NCBI GenBank assembly: GCA_949296575.1
Contig: CASFPE010000029.1
Span: forward strand, 186,001-250,000
From: an uncultured Bacteroides sp.
GTDB lineage: Bacteria > Bacteroidota > Bacteroidia > Bacteroidales > Bacteroidaceae
Reading direction: 5' to 3'
Length of the DNA stretch: 64,000 nucleotides
The translations under genes and the position numbers were made by a program. This document shows, piece by piece, positions 27,730-36,335 of this stretch (positions are counted from its first letter, which is position 1; every line of letters begins with the position of its first letter). The notes beneath the pieces were generated by a model. That model did not search any database, had not been told where the DNA came from, and was given only the letters and a program-made list of their open reading frames with translations.

Positions 27730-28824
27730 TTATTTCAGCAGTTCCACTAATTTCTCATCCAATTCCTTGGCATGAAGCCCTCTTTCAAGGATAGTGCCGT
27801 CCTGCGCCACCAATACCAAGTGGGGAATGCTCCTTACGGCATACAGCTGTGCGCCCTCGCATTCCCAGAACTTCAGGTCCGACATGTGCGCCCAGCCCAT
27901 CTTCAATTCCTTGATGGCGTTCACCCAATCTTCCTTGTCCCTGTCGAGCGACACGCCCACGATGCCGAATCCTTTGCCTTTGTATTTCTCATAGACTTTG
28001 GCCAATTCCGGGATTTCCCTGCGGCAGGGGCCGCACCAGCTTGCCCAGAAGTCGATGGCGGTGCATTTGTTCTTCCCGATGAAGTCCGACAGCTTCACGG
28101 TGTTCCCCTCCGGGTCTTGCATGGAGAAGTCGGTGAACTTCTGTCCGGCGGCCGTCTTCTTCACGGCCTCCACGTATTGCACCAATTCAGCAATGCCTTC
28201 TTTGGCAAGATGTTGTTCCGGGAGTCTTTCCAACAGCGGTGCCAGTTGCTCAGGGTCGAGCATGAAGTTGAAGTTGCTGAGCAGGTGCAGTCCCACGGCG
28301 TTTTGGATGTTGTCGTGGATGCATTTCGCCAAGATGTCCTGCCTTTCTGTTTCTTTTTCGTTGATTTGCTCCAGCAGTCCCTTGCGCTCCTCGTCCGTTA
28401 TTCCCTGTTTCTGCATGGCGGCATACAATTCCCTTTGCCCTTTCACGGATTGGTTCATTTGGTCTATGAAAGCTTGGTAAGCATCGTTGTTGGGCGTGCC
28501 TGACACTTTGCCGGGGTGGCCTAACTGCACTTGGATGTTGCTGTTCTCCAAGAAGAAGTCGTTCAGGTGCTGCCGGTTGCCTTTGGCATACGTGATGTAG
28601 CGGTTCACGGCAGAGTCCTGCCTCCCGGTGAAAGTGAACTTGCCGTTGCGGATGATGGCAGTGTCCATGGGTGCCAGGCCGTTGGCCGTTCTTTCTTGGA
28701 GCAATACGGTGTCGCCGTCGGCGGCTCCTTCTACAGTCCCGGTCACTTTGTAAGAATGGCTGGATGAGCATCCGGCCAGCAGGATGGCGGCCACGGATGC
28801 GGCATAAATGAATCTTTTTGTCAT
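27730..28824 (-). CDS. TlpA/AhpC-type thioredoxin-fold lipoprotein with DUF4369-like N-domain
   Basis: 364 residues from the start at 28824, chosen because it gives a proper lipoprotein signal (MTKRFIYAASVAAILLAGC, Cys19); an upstream in-frame extension is unlikely. Residues about 24-110 are a DUF4369-like beta domain (YKVTGTVEGAADGDTVLLQE). A helical linker and the C-terminal thioredoxin domain follow, with WCGPC (Cys264, Cys267) and a cis-proline region SIPHLVLV. This architecture is common in Bacteroidales envelopes, where such proteins reduce or isomerise disulfides in periplasmic clients. Confidence 0.9.
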   Translation of the reverse strand: MTKRFIYAASVAAILLAGCSSSHSYKVTGTVEGAADGDTVLLQERTANGLAPMDTAIIRNGKFTFTGRQDSAVNRYITYAKGNRQHLNDFFLENSNIQVQLGHPGKVSGTPNNDAYQAFIDQMNQSVKGQRELYAAMQKQGITDEERKGLLEQINEKETERQDILAKCIHDNIQNAVGLHLLSNFNFMLDPEQLAPLLERLPEQHLAKEGIAELVQYVEAVKKTAAGQKFTDFSMQDPEGNTVKLSDFIGKNKCTAIDFWASWCGPCRREIPELAKVYEKYKGKGFGIVGVSLDRDKEDWVNAIKELKMGWAHMSDLKFWECEGAQLYAVRSIPHLVLVAQDGTILERGLHAKELDEKLVELLK

Positions 28825-28886
28825 AATCTGTAAGTTTATATAATATGTATAGGATATTGGTTCATTGTTTGGTGCCTTGCGTCGGT

Positions 28887-29840
28887 TCACCGGCAGCAAT
28901 CGGGCTTCCAATCCTCCAAAGGAGATTTGTATTGCCGCGTGTCGTATTCAGTCTCTATTTTTTCTCGCAAAGCCCTCATTTCTTCCTGAATCTGGTCTAT
29001 CTTGCTGCAATATTGTTCCACGGAAAGGTGGAGATACCGTTCGCTGTTGTCACGCATGTCCCGCAGATTGTCTTCTGCACGTGTGTAGGCCCGGCTGGCG
29101 GTGCGGTAGGCTGCAAGGAACTTTCGGTTTGTCATTTCCTTTTCTTTCAGTTCTTTCCTTTTTGCAGCCCGTTCTTCATCTTTTGAAGGATGGCTGGATA
29201 TGCCTTTGTCGCTATCCGTGCCGTTATCGGCATAGGTGCTGTTTCCTGTACTGTCGTCTGCGGCATTCTCTGCCATGCTGCTTGCTGTGTTTGCCAATGT
29301 TTGTCCTACGGCCATCATGCTTTCGGCAATTTCGTCCCATTTCTTGTATTTTTCTTCTTCCCTTTCCAATTCGGCTTCGATGCGGTACAACTCTGCCGAT
29401 AGTTTTGCTTCTTCGCTGTCGTCTCCTTGGGCAATCCTTCTTTCCGTCCAATAGAGTGCGGCACTGGCCGATTTTGGCACGCCCTGCCCTGTGTAATAAG
29501 CCAAGGCCAGCATGCTTTGGCCTACCGTATTTCCTCCGTGTGCCGAAACCGCATACCATTTCACGGCTTCTTCCGGGTTTGCCGCAGTTCCTTGCCCGGA
29601 GGCGTACATGATTCCTGTCATGGCTTGGGCAATGTGGTTGCCGTCCTGCGCCAATGATTTGAACAGTTCCAAAGCTGTGGGGTAATCTTGTTGGTTGTAG
29701 GCTTCCATGGCCATTGCTATTTTTGTGGAGTCATTGGCCTGCTTGGTTTCCTGCGCTTTGGCGTTTGCCGGGAGCGACAGGCAGATGAGCAGGGCGATGG
29801 CTGTCAGGCAAGCCGGCAGTTTGAATGCTTGGATATTCAT
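28887..29840 (-). CDS. Sel1-repeat periplasmic protein with C-terminal coiled coil
   Basis: 317 residues from ATG 29840 with signal peptide MNIQAFKLPACLTAIALLICLSLPANA. Residues about 40-135 contain Sel1-like TPR repeats (AMEAYNQQDYPTALELFKSLAQDG, AQAMTGIMYASGQGTAANPEEAVKWY, GQSMLALAYYTGQGVPKSASAAL). The second half is charged and helical (LREKIETEYDTRQ and similar) and probably coiled coil, ending in KPDCCR. Sel1 proteins usually scaffold protein-protein contacts; the partner is unknown. It is followed by the TlpA gene on the same strand after 62 nt. Confidence 0.8.
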   Translation of the reverse strand: MNIQAFKLPACLTAIALLICLSLPANAKAQETKQANDSTKIAMAMEAYNQQDYPTALELFKSLAQDGNHIAQAMTGIMYASGQGTAANPEEAVKWYAVSAHGGNTVGQSMLALAYYTGQGVPKSASAALYWTERRIAQGDDSEEAKLSAELYRIEAELEREEEKYKKWDEIAESMMAVGQTLANTASSMAENAADDSTGNSTYADNGTDSDKGISSHPSKDEERAAKRKELKEKEMTNRKFLAAYRTASRAYTRAEDNLRDMRDNSERYLHLSVEQYCSKIDQIQEEMRALREKIETEYDTRQYKSPLEDWKPDCCR

Positions 29841-29861
29841 GGCGATAAATATTGTTTCCTG

Positions 29862-29869
29862 CAAATATA
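29862..29869 (-). promoter_or_regulatory. -7 promoter element for the Sel1 gene
   Basis: On the minus strand TATATTTG, an exact TAnnTTTG match 22 nt before the start at 29840. A TTG on the same strand at 29894-29892 is 22 nt upstream, near the expected -33 distance. Confidence 0.55.
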
Positions 29870-29984
29870 TGGGGTTTTGTTTTAGGTGCCGCAATCTTTC
29901 GCTAAAAAAGTGGCAAGGGCGCGGGCTTTCTTGTGCAAGCGGTTGCGGTTTGCCTTGTGTGGATTATTTTTCTTAGGGAAATCT

Positions 29985-29992
29985 TATTTTTG
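29985..29992 (+). promoter_or_regulatory. -7 promoter element for the DUF2461-yhcH-glgB group
   Basis: TATTTTTG matches TAnnTTTG. It lies 62 nt before the preferred start (30054) and 17 nt before an alternative ATG (30009). No well-spaced TTG is visible upstream, so support is from the -7 box alone. Confidence 0.4.
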
Positions 29993-30053
29993 GAACCAAC
30001 CTGTTGCAATGATTGAAATATTTTGTATGTTTGTGAGACCAAATGCATGGACA

Positions 30054-30722
30054 ATGGATGTAGCTGCAATCTTTCAATTTTTAGAGGAACTGTCCCGGCA
30101 TAATGACAGGGAATGGTTCAATGCGCATAAAGAAAGGTATAAGCATGCGCAAGCAGATTTTGATCTTTTGTTGACAGGCGTAATAGCCCGCATTGCCACG
30201 TTCGATGAATCTGTACGGGGCATCCAAGCCAAAGACTGTACTTACCGCATTTATCGTGATACGCGTTTCTCGCCCGATAAGACACCTTACAAGACGCATT
30301 TCGGCGGTTACATCAATGCAAAAGGAAAGAAGTCGGACCATTGCGGCTATTATGTGCATGTAGAGAACGGCAATTGCATGCTGGCAGGCGGTGGCTACTG
30401 CTTGGAACCTAAAGTGCTGAAGGCGGTCCGCCAGTCCGTGTACGACAATATTGATGAATATCGCGAAATTGTGGAAGATCCGCAGTTCAAGCAATATTTT
30501 CCCGTAATAGGGGAAACGTTCCTGAAAACGGCTCCTAAGGGGTTCCCGAAAGATTTTCCTTACATGGATTATTTGAAATGCAAGGATTATTCCTGTGCCT
30601 ATTATGTGCCGGACGAGTTTTTCCTTGCTCCGGACTTTTTCGACAAGACGGAAGCCGTGTTCCGCCAGTTGAAACGCTTTGCCGATTTCATGAATTACAC
30701 CATCGATGATATGATAGAATAA
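30054..30722 (+). CDS. DUF2461 family protein (TIGR02453 type)
   Basis: 222 residues from 30054. The start is chosen because family members open with a helix like IFQFLEELSRHNDREWFNAHKERY; in-frame ATGs at 30009 and 30027 would add 15 or 9 unrelated residues. Conserved family motifs are YRIYRDTRFSPDKTPYKTHFGGYI, GYYVHVENGNCMLAGGGYCLEP and LKTAPKGFPKDFPYMDYLKCKDY. No signal peptide, so probably cytoplasmic. The biochemical function of this widespread family is unknown. First of three plus-strand genes leading to the glycogen branching enzyme (28 nt to yhcH). Confidence 0.88.
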   Translation: MDVAAIFQFLEELSRHNDREWFNAHKERYKHAQADFDLLLTGVIARIATFDESVRGIQAKDCTYRIYRDTRFSPDKTPYKTHFGGYINAKGKKSDHCGYYVHVENGNCMLAGGGYCLEPKVLKAVRQSVYDNIDEYREIVEDPQFKQYFPVIGETFLKTAPKGFPKDFPYMDYLKCKDYSCAYYVPDEFFLAPDFFDKTEAVFRQLKRFADFMNYTIDDMIE

Positions 30723-30750
30723 AGGTATTAATATTTAAAAACGTAAAGAT

Positions 30751-31206
30751 ATGATAGTAGACAGACTTGAGAATTTAGAGAAGTATGCGGCTTTGAACCC
30801 ATTGTTTGCGCAAGCGGTTGAATATTTGAAATCCAATGATTTGAATGCTTTGGAAGCAGGCACGAAGTTGGAATTGAAAGGGAAAGATCTTCGTGTGAAT
30901 GTCTCTCAGACGAAGCCTAAGACCAAAGAACAGGCAAAATTGGAAACGCACAGGGATTTCATTGATATTCAAATTCCTTTGTCGGGGACGGAAGTGATGG
31001 GATACACCCCTGCTGCCGACCTTCCGCAGGCTGAATACAATGCAGAAAAGGATATTACACTGTATGAGGAAGGGCGTTTGGCTGAAAGCTATGTGATTGT
31101 AAGGCCGGGCATGTTTGCCATTTTCTTTCCCGAAGACGGGCATGCTCCTGGAGTGACGGATACAGGTGTGAAGAAAGTGATTGTCAAAGTGCTGGCTCAA
31201 CCTTAA
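30751..31206 (+). CDS. YhcH/YjgK/YiaL family protein
   Basis: 151 residues, the full length of this cupin-like family. Motifs LETHRDFIDIQIPLSGTEVMGY and FAIFFPEDGHAPG contain the conserved His and acidic residues of the metal site. Relatives are linked to sialic-acid and galactoside metabolism as putative sugar epimerase or anomerase-like proteins; the exact reaction here is unknown. Cytoplasmic. It sits 12 nt upstream of glgB, suggesting co-transcription. Confidence 0.9.
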   Translation: MIVDRLENLEKYAALNPLFAQAVEYLKSNDLNALEAGTKLELKGKDLRVNVSQTKPKTKEQAKLETHRDFIDIQIPLSGTEVMGYTPAADLPQAEYNAEKDITLYEEGRLAESYVIVRPGMFAIFFPEDGHAPGVTDTGVKKVIVKVLAQP

Positions 31207-31218
31207 AATGCCTGTATC

Positions 31219-33231
31219 ATGGAAAAGACATTAGGCATTATCAAGAATGACCCTTGGCTGGAACCTTATGCGGCGGCTATTGCCGGGCGTCACCAGCATG
31301 CATTGGACAAGGAGTCGGAACTGACCGGCGGAGGGAAAATGACGTTGGCTGATTTTGCTTCAGGCCATTTGTATTTCGGCTTGCATCATACTGACAAAGG
31401 ATGGGTGTTCAGGGAATGGGCGCCCAATGCCACGCATATTTATTTGGTTGGTGATTTCAATAATTGGGAGGAAAACGAAAAATATGCGTTGAAGCGTATG
31501 GACAATGGCAATTGGGAAATCAAATTGAAGGAGAAAGACCTGCACCATGGCGACCTTTATAAGTTGCATGTGTATTGGGACGGAGGGCAAGGCGAGCGGA
31601 TCCCGGCATGGGCCACACGTGTCGTGCAGGACGAGCAGACCAAAATATTCAGTGCGCAAGTGTGGAACCCGGAGAAGCCATATAAGTTCAAGAAGAAAAC
31701 CTTCCGTCCGAAAACCGATCCTTTGCTCATCTATGAATGCCATATCGGCATGGCGCAGGAGGAGGAAAAGGTGGGGACATATAATGAATTCCGTGAAAAG
31801 ATTCTGCCGCGCATCGTGGCTGATGGTTACAACTGTATTCAGATTATGGCCATTCAAGAGCATCCCTATTACGGGAGTTTCGGCTACCATGTCTCCAGTT
31901 TCTTTGCGCCTTCATCGCGTTTCGGCACGCCCGATGAACTGAAGCAGCTTATTGACGAAGCGCATGGCATGGGGCTTGCCGTGATTATGGACATCGTTCA
32001 TTCGCATGCGGTGAAAAACCAAGTGGAAGGTTTAGGCAATTTTGCCGGCGACCCGAACCAATATTTCTATCCGGGCGACCGTCATGAGCATCCGGCTTGG
32101 GATTCCCTTTGCTTTGATTACGGGAAAAACGAAGTGTTGCATTTCCTGATGTCCAATTGCAAGTATTGGTTGGAGGAATTCAAGTTTGATGGCTTCCGTT
32201 TCGATGGTGTCACTTCGATGTTGTATTACAGCCATGGCTTGGGCGAGGCTTTCTGCAATTATAATGATTATTTCAATGGCCATGAGGATGACAATGCCAT
32301 TTGTTACCTGACGTTGGTCAACAAGATGGTTCATCAGGTCAATCCGAAAGCCATCACGATTGCGGAAGAAGTGTCTGGCATGCCGGGCTTAGCCTCTAAG
32401 TTTGAAGATGGCGGCTACGGATTCGACTATCGCATGGCCATGAATATCCCGGATTATTGGATTAAGACCATCAAGGAAAAGATTGATGAGGATTGGAAAC
32501 CGTCCAGCATATTCTGGGAAGTGACAAACCGCCGGAAGGATGAAAAGACCATTTCGTATGCCGAGAGCCATGACCAGGCGTTGGTGGGCGACAAGACCAT
32601 TATCTTCCGCCTGATTGATGCTGACATGTATTGGCACATGCAAAAGGGTGATGAGAATTACACCGTGCATCGTGGCATCGCGTTGCATAAGATGATTCGT
32701 TTGGTGACGGCTTCCACGATGAATGGCGGCTATTTGAACTTCATGGGAAATGAATTCGGGCATCCGGAATGGATTGATTTCCCGCGCGAGGGCAATCATT
32801 GGTCATACAAATATGCCCGACGGCAATGGGATTTAGTTGATAACAAGAAACTTGCTTACCACTATCTTGGCGATTTCGACAAAGAAATGTTGCAAGTCAT
32901 CAAGAGCGTGAAAGGTTTTGAAAAGACGGATGTGGTGGAAATCTGGCATAACGATGGCGACCAGATATTGGCTTACCGTCGGAAAGACTTGGTTTTCGTA
33001 TTCAATTTCAATCCGGTGAAGTCCTTTGCCGATTATGGTTTCTTGGTTTCTCCAGGAACTTATGAAGTGGTGTTGAACACCGATGCGGTAAAGTTTGGAG
33101 GGTATGGTTTCTCGGATGATTCCGTGAAACATTTCACATTGCCCGATCCGCTTTACAAGAAAGAGAAGAAAGAGTGGCTGAAATTGTATGTTCCTGCACG
33201 CACAGCCGTGGTGTTGAAAAAGACGAAGTGA
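31219..33231 (+). CDS. glgB: 1,4-alpha-glucan (glycogen) branching enzyme, GH13
   Basis: 670 residues. An N-terminal CBM48 module (GWVFREWAPNATHIYLVGDFNNWEE) precedes the GH13 barrel. Conserved regions are visible: DIVHSHAVKN (region I), DGFRFDGVTSMLY (region II, nucleophile Asp), ITIAEEVSGMPG (region III, Glu) and SYAESHDQALVGDK (region IV). The sequence resembles the eukaryote-type GH13_8 subgroup common in Bacteroidales rather than the longer E. coli-type GlgB. It introduces alpha-1,6 branches into storage glucan in the cytoplasm. Transcription ends at the strong hairpin 24 nt downstream. Confidence 0.95.
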   Translation: MEKTLGIIKNDPWLEPYAAAIAGRHQHALDKESELTGGGKMTLADFASGHLYFGLHHTDKGWVFREWAPNATHIYLVGDFNNWEENEKYALKRMDNGNWEIKLKEKDLHHGDLYKLHVYWDGGQGERIPAWATRVVQDEQTKIFSAQVWNPEKPYKFKKKTFRPKTDPLLIYECHIGMAQEEEKVGTYNEFREKILPRIVADGYNCIQIMAIQEHPYYGSFGYHVSSFFAPSSRFGTPDELKQLIDEAHGMGLAVIMDIVHSHAVKNQVEGLGNFAGDPNQYFYPGDRHEHPAWDSLCFDYGKNEVLHFLMSNCKYWLEEFKFDGFRFDGVTSMLYYSHGLGEAFCNYNDYFNGHEDDNAICYLTLVNKMVHQVNPKAITIAEEVSGMPGLASKFEDGGYGFDYRMAMNIPDYWIKTIKEKIDEDWKPSSIFWEVTNRRKDEKTISYAESHDQALVGDKTIIFRLIDADMYWHMQKGDENYTVHRGIALHKMIRLVTASTMNGGYLNFMGNEFGHPEWIDFPREGNHWSYKYARRQWDLVDNKKLAYHYLGDFDKEMLQVIKSVKGFEKTDVVEIWHNDGDQILAYRRKDLVFVFNFNPVKSFADYGFLVSPGTYEVVLNTDAVKFGGYGFSDDSVKHFTLPDPLYKKEKKEWLKLYVPARTAVVLKKTK

Positions 33232-33254
33232 AACAGGTTTGGTAGGATTTCTGT

Positions 33255-33290
33255 TTAAAGAAGGCGGGTTCTTGAGCCCGCCTTCTTTAA
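33255..33290. terminator. Bidirectional terminator between glgB and prs
   Basis: Perfect 14-bp stem (TTAAAGAAGGCGGG, 33255-33268, with its complement at 33277-33290) and an 8-nt loop, with A-rich left and T-rich right flanks: classic intrinsic terminator geometry for two convergent genes. Confidence 0.92.
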
Positions 33291-33310
33291 AAGCCTTTGT
33301 CGTTTATACC

Positions 33311-34249
33311 TTATATAATATATTGCGAACTGATTGATTCATTGTTGACCACGCGCCGTATTGTTTCGGCGAATAGGTCGGCAATGGTCAGTTGTTTCAC
33401 CTTGGCGCATTTATGCGTGTAGGGAATGCTGTCGGTGAATACGATTTCCTCCAATGCGGAATCCTGTATCCTTTCGCTTGCCGGATCCGACATCACGCAG
33501 TGCGAAGCAATGGCACGCACAGATAAAGCGCCTGCTTCAAGCATGATGTTGGCAGCTTTGGTGATAGTGCCTGCCGTGTCTACGATGTCATCAATCAGCA
33601 CGACATTTTTTCCTTTCACGTCGCCTATCACTTGCATGGAAGCGACTACGTTGGCTTTTTCGCGCGATTTGTTGCACAGCACCAAAGGCACGTCCAAGTA
33701 TTTGGAATAGGTGCTGGCACGTTTCGAACCGCCCACGTCGGGGGTAGCAATCACTAAATTCTCTAAATGGAGGGATTCTATGTAGGGAAGGAAGACGGCG
33801 GATGCGTACAAGTGGTCTACAGGAACATCAAAGAAACCTTGTATCTGGTCGGCATGCAAGTCCATGGTGATTAACCGGTCGATGCCTGCAACGCTTAGCA
33901 AGTCGGCAACTAACTTTGCGCCGATAGACACGCGGGGTTTGTCTTTGCGGTCTTGGCGCGCCCAGCCGAAATAGGGGATGACTGCCACGATGCTTTTGGC
34001 CGATGCCCTTTTTGCGGCATCAATCATGAGCAGCAGTTCCATCAGGTTGTCTGAGTTCGGGAAAGTGGATTGCACTAAGAACACATGTGAACCTCTTATT
34101 GATTCTTCATAAGAAACCGCAAATTCCCCGTCCGCAAAATGCATGATGTTCATGTTTCCCATATCGCAGTCAAGGCTTTTGCAGATTTTCTCTGCTAGGT
34201 ATCTGGATTTCGTCCCTGAGAATACCATAAAGGGTGCTTTCTTGCTCAT
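33311..34249 (-). CDS. prs: Ribose-phosphate pyrophosphokinase (PRPP synthetase)
   Basis: 312 residues, normal full length. It makes phosphoribosyl pyrophosphate from ribose 5-phosphate and ATP in the cytoplasm, feeding nucleotide, His and Trp synthesis. Family motifs: FSGTKSRYLAEKI, FGWARQDRKDKPR (ATP-binding flexible loop), ITMDLHADQIQGFFD, and the PRPP-binding loop VVLIDDIVDTAGTI. Monocistronic by appearance, with its own promoter at 34326-34297 and the shared terminator downstream. Confidence 0.97.
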   Translation of the reverse strand: MSKKAPFMVFSGTKSRYLAEKICKSLDCDMGNMNIMHFADGEFAVSYEESIRGSHVFLVQSTFPNSDNLMELLLMIDAAKRASAKSIVAVIPYFGWARQDRKDKPRVSIGAKLVADLLSVAGIDRLITMDLHADQIQGFFDVPVDHLYASAVFLPYIESLHLENLVIATPDVGGSKRASTYSKYLDVPLVLCNKSREKANVVASMQVIGDVKGKNVVLIDDIVDTAGTITKAANIMLEAGALSVRAIASHCVMSDPASERIQDSALEEIVFTDSIPYTHKCAKVKQLTIADLFAETIRRVVNNESISSQYII

Positions 34250-34296
34250 CTTTTTAATAGAGATTATCTATATATGTAAATATGTTAATTTGACTA

Positions 34297-34326
34297 CAAA
34301 GGTATGAATAATTAGAATGCTTGCAA
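34297..34326 (-). promoter_or_regulatory. Promoter of prs
   Basis: Minus-strand TTG (34326-34324), 19-nt spacer, TACCTTTG (34304-34297): a full match to the Bacteroidota sigma-ABfr-type promoter. Predicted leader of about 40 nt. Confidence 0.75.
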
Positions 34327-34388
34327 AATACTTGCCCGTATTTGTGGCAAAGAAAATGATTTTGTGCCATAAGGCATCTTTGGGCTTT

Positions 34389-35612
34389 TTAGAAAGCTTC
34401 CGTCACATTGAAATAGAAAAGGTTTTGCTTGTTGACCATGTTCCTTCCGAAGTCCAGCCGGATGTTCATGCGGGGTTGCACTTCTATTCTTATTCCTGCG
34501 CCGAGGTTAGGCAGCATGCCTTCTATTTTCACAGGATTGGGACCCATGAATCCGCATCCTCCCCATACCACGAAGCCAAGCCGGTGCAGCATCTTCTTGA
34601 TGAAGTTGCTTTGGTCTGTATTGATCATTTGGCGGTATTCGGCAATGACTACATGCGATGTTTTGTCGCGGTATTGCCCCATGTAGTATCCTCGTAGGTC
34701 GAAAGGTGTTCCGCTGAGTGCATATTTGTTGAGGGGGACATTGCCGAACATGTTTTTGCTTTGCACGGTCCAGGCAAAAGTCTTTCTTTCCCCTATGGAT
34801 TTGTATTGGCGGTAGTCTAAAAGCAGTTGGTAGAAATTGTTGTCGCTTCCCAGTATTTTGTTGTAGAAGCTGGCTTGCAGGTTCATATAGAGACCCTTGT
34901 AGGCATTGGCCGGCACGTCTCTTGTGTCATACGAAGTCATGATGCCGAGCCCCGAACTGAAACGTTTGTACCCGTCGGGTTTCCCTCCTGCCCGCACATA
35001 GTCTGGATGGGTTATGATGCCTGCGGCAGGCTTCATGATTTTGTCCAAGTTCAAATCAACTTGCGGCCCAACGAAGAAATCGCTTTCCCCGATGCGGAAC
35101 AAGAATTGCGGGTTGATTTGGAATCCGCTGTATTTATAGAGGCTGGAGCTTTCTCCTCTTGCATAATTCTTGTTCGTAGAGTAGCCGATGCCGTAAAAGT
35201 TTTCAGCAGTGTTTTTGTACAGCAGTTGCCCGAAGATGCGGAAACGGTCTTCCATGAAAAACAGTTGGGGGCGGGTTTGCACGTTCAACCCGCCTTTGAA
35301 GATAAAAGCGATGGCAACGGGCAACACCGAACGCGGCAAATCTTTGCTTTTGGGCGAAGTGCTGAAAGTCGTTAGCACATTCCCTCCTATTAGGAGTCCG
35401 TAATCCGGCGAATAACTGGGACCGCCTAATATGTTGTAATGGAAATTCCGGTTTTTGTTCCGTTCTTTTTTTGCAGCGCGTTTGGCTTGGCGCTGTTCTT
35501 TCTTGCTTTCCTGCCGTATAGTGTCATTGCCCATAGGCGCAGTTGCTTGGGCTGTAGCATGCCACACGATGAAAATGGCCAGAAACAGATATTGGATGAG
35601 GCGGATGCGCAT
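34389..35612 (-). CDS. Outer membrane BamA/D15-type beta-barrel protein without POTRA domains
   Basis: 407 residues with a signal peptide (MRIRLIQYLFLAIFIVWHATA). A basic segment (KKEQRQAKRAAKKERNKNRN, about 37-56) precedes the barrel. The C-terminal half shows Omp85/bacterial-surface-antigen features: SYDTRDVPANAYKGLYMNL, TPFDLRGYYMGQYRDK (equivalent of the RGF/Y motif) and a terminal strand NLFYFNVTEAF with final Phe. At ~400 residues with no POTRA repeats it is a minimal Omp85-like barrel, not BamA itself. Role unknown; possibly translocation or insertion of lipoproteins or surface proteins. Confidence 0.82.
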   Translation of the reverse strand: MRIRLIQYLFLAIFIVWHATAQATAPMGNDTIRQESKKEQRQAKRAAKKERNKNRNFHYNILGGPSYSPDYGLLIGGNVLTTFSTSPKSKDLPRSVLPVAIAFIFKGGLNVQTRPQLFFMEDRFRIFGQLLYKNTAENFYGIGYSTNKNYARGESSSLYKYSGFQINPQFLFRIGESDFFVGPQVDLNLDKIMKPAAGIITHPDYVRAGGKPDGYKRFSSGLGIMTSYDTRDVPANAYKGLYMNLQASFYNKILGSDNNFYQLLLDYRQYKSIGERKTFAWTVQSKNMFGNVPLNKYALSGTPFDLRGYYMGQYRDKTSHVVIAEYRQMINTDQSNFIKKMLHRLGFVVWGGCGFMGPNPVKIEGMLPNLGAGIRIEVQPRMNIRLDFGRNMVNKQNLFYFNVTEAF

Positions 35613-35701
35613 GTTGCTTTGGTTTCTTGGTGCAAAGGAAACTATTTTGTCTCATTCGGTTTCCGTCTTTAACAAAGTATAAGCAAATTGTTGCGGAAAG
35701 C

Positions 35702-36043
35702 TTATTTTTTCCATATCATGCGATGTATTCCCCAGTTGACGATAGCCACTACGCCGCTGAATAGGATGACGTAGCCCGCCCCTTCGGCCGTGAATCCTTC
35801 TGTCAGCCAGTCGGAAAGCACGATAATGAGCCCGTTGAAAAAGAAAAGGGCCAGCACGATGGTCGTGAATGTGGGGATGATGGACAGCATGAGGAGTAAT
35901 GGCTTGATGCTGATGTTAGCCAATCCGATGACCAATGCGATGAACACCGCGATGGTGTATTGCGATACTCCCAAGCCGGGGAGGAACATGATGGCCGCGA
36001 AAGCAGCGATGGCAGACAATGCAAAGTTGGCAAACAGTTTCAT
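35702..36043 (-). CDS. Small four-helix membrane protein, phage-holin-4/YvlD family
   Basis: 113 residues from ATG 36043 (a TTG at 36052 would extend it by three). Four hydrophobic segments are evident, beginning FANFALSAIAAFAAIMFLPGL and ending VILFSGVVAIVNWGIHRMIW; the loop GLANISIKPLLLMLSIIPTF is the family hallmark. Despite the holin name, most chromosomal members are not phage proteins; function unknown. No phage genes lie nearby. Confidence 0.85.
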   Translation of the reverse strand: MKLFANFALSAIAAFAAIMFLPGLGVSQYTIAVFIALVIGLANISIKPLLLMLSIIPTFTTIVLALFFFNGLIIVLSDWLTEGFTAEGAGYVILFSGVVAIVNWGIHRMIWKK

Positions 36044-36204
36044 GGCAATCAAATTTTAGTTATTGATAAGGTGGAAGCAATGGCTTTCGTGGTAAAGGTA
36101 TGAAAAAAGATTGGAAACGCAAAGAATCGAATGGATATTTTGTGCATAAATGAACAAAAAGAAAGTGGAAAGGCCGTTTTTTAGGTGTAAAAAAGAAATT
36201 TGCT

Positions 36205-36232
36205 CGTCAAAATTCAATTTTGACGCTTTTTT
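36205..36232 (+). terminator. Hairpin with T-tract upstream of serC
   Basis: CGTCAAAATT (36205-36214) and its complement AATTTTGACG (36216-36225) are separated by one base, followed by CTTTTTT. It looks like an intrinsic terminator but no plus-strand gene lies upstream; it ends just before the predicted serC promoter. It may insulate serC from read-through. Confidence 0.5.
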
Positions 36233-36233
36233 G

Positions 36234-36264
36234 TTGGGCGGAATGGAATTTATTCCTAAATTCG
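36234..36264 (+). promoter_or_regulatory. Candidate promoter of the serC operon
   Basis: TTG (36234-36236), 20-nt spacer, TAAATTCG (36257-36264), one mismatch to TAnnTTTG. Leader of about 65 nt to the serC ATG. Confidence 0.55.
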
Positions 36265-36335
36265 CATTGTCTTCGGAAAAGGCAGAAATTTCCAAGGCGT
36301 GTTTAATAATTGTTTAACTACAAATAAATAAAGAA

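Noticed and set aside
35702..36043. Prophage remnant, from the holin-like family name
   Set aside because: The YvlD/holin-4 family is widespread in chromosomes and no phage structural, lysis or integrase genes are nearby.
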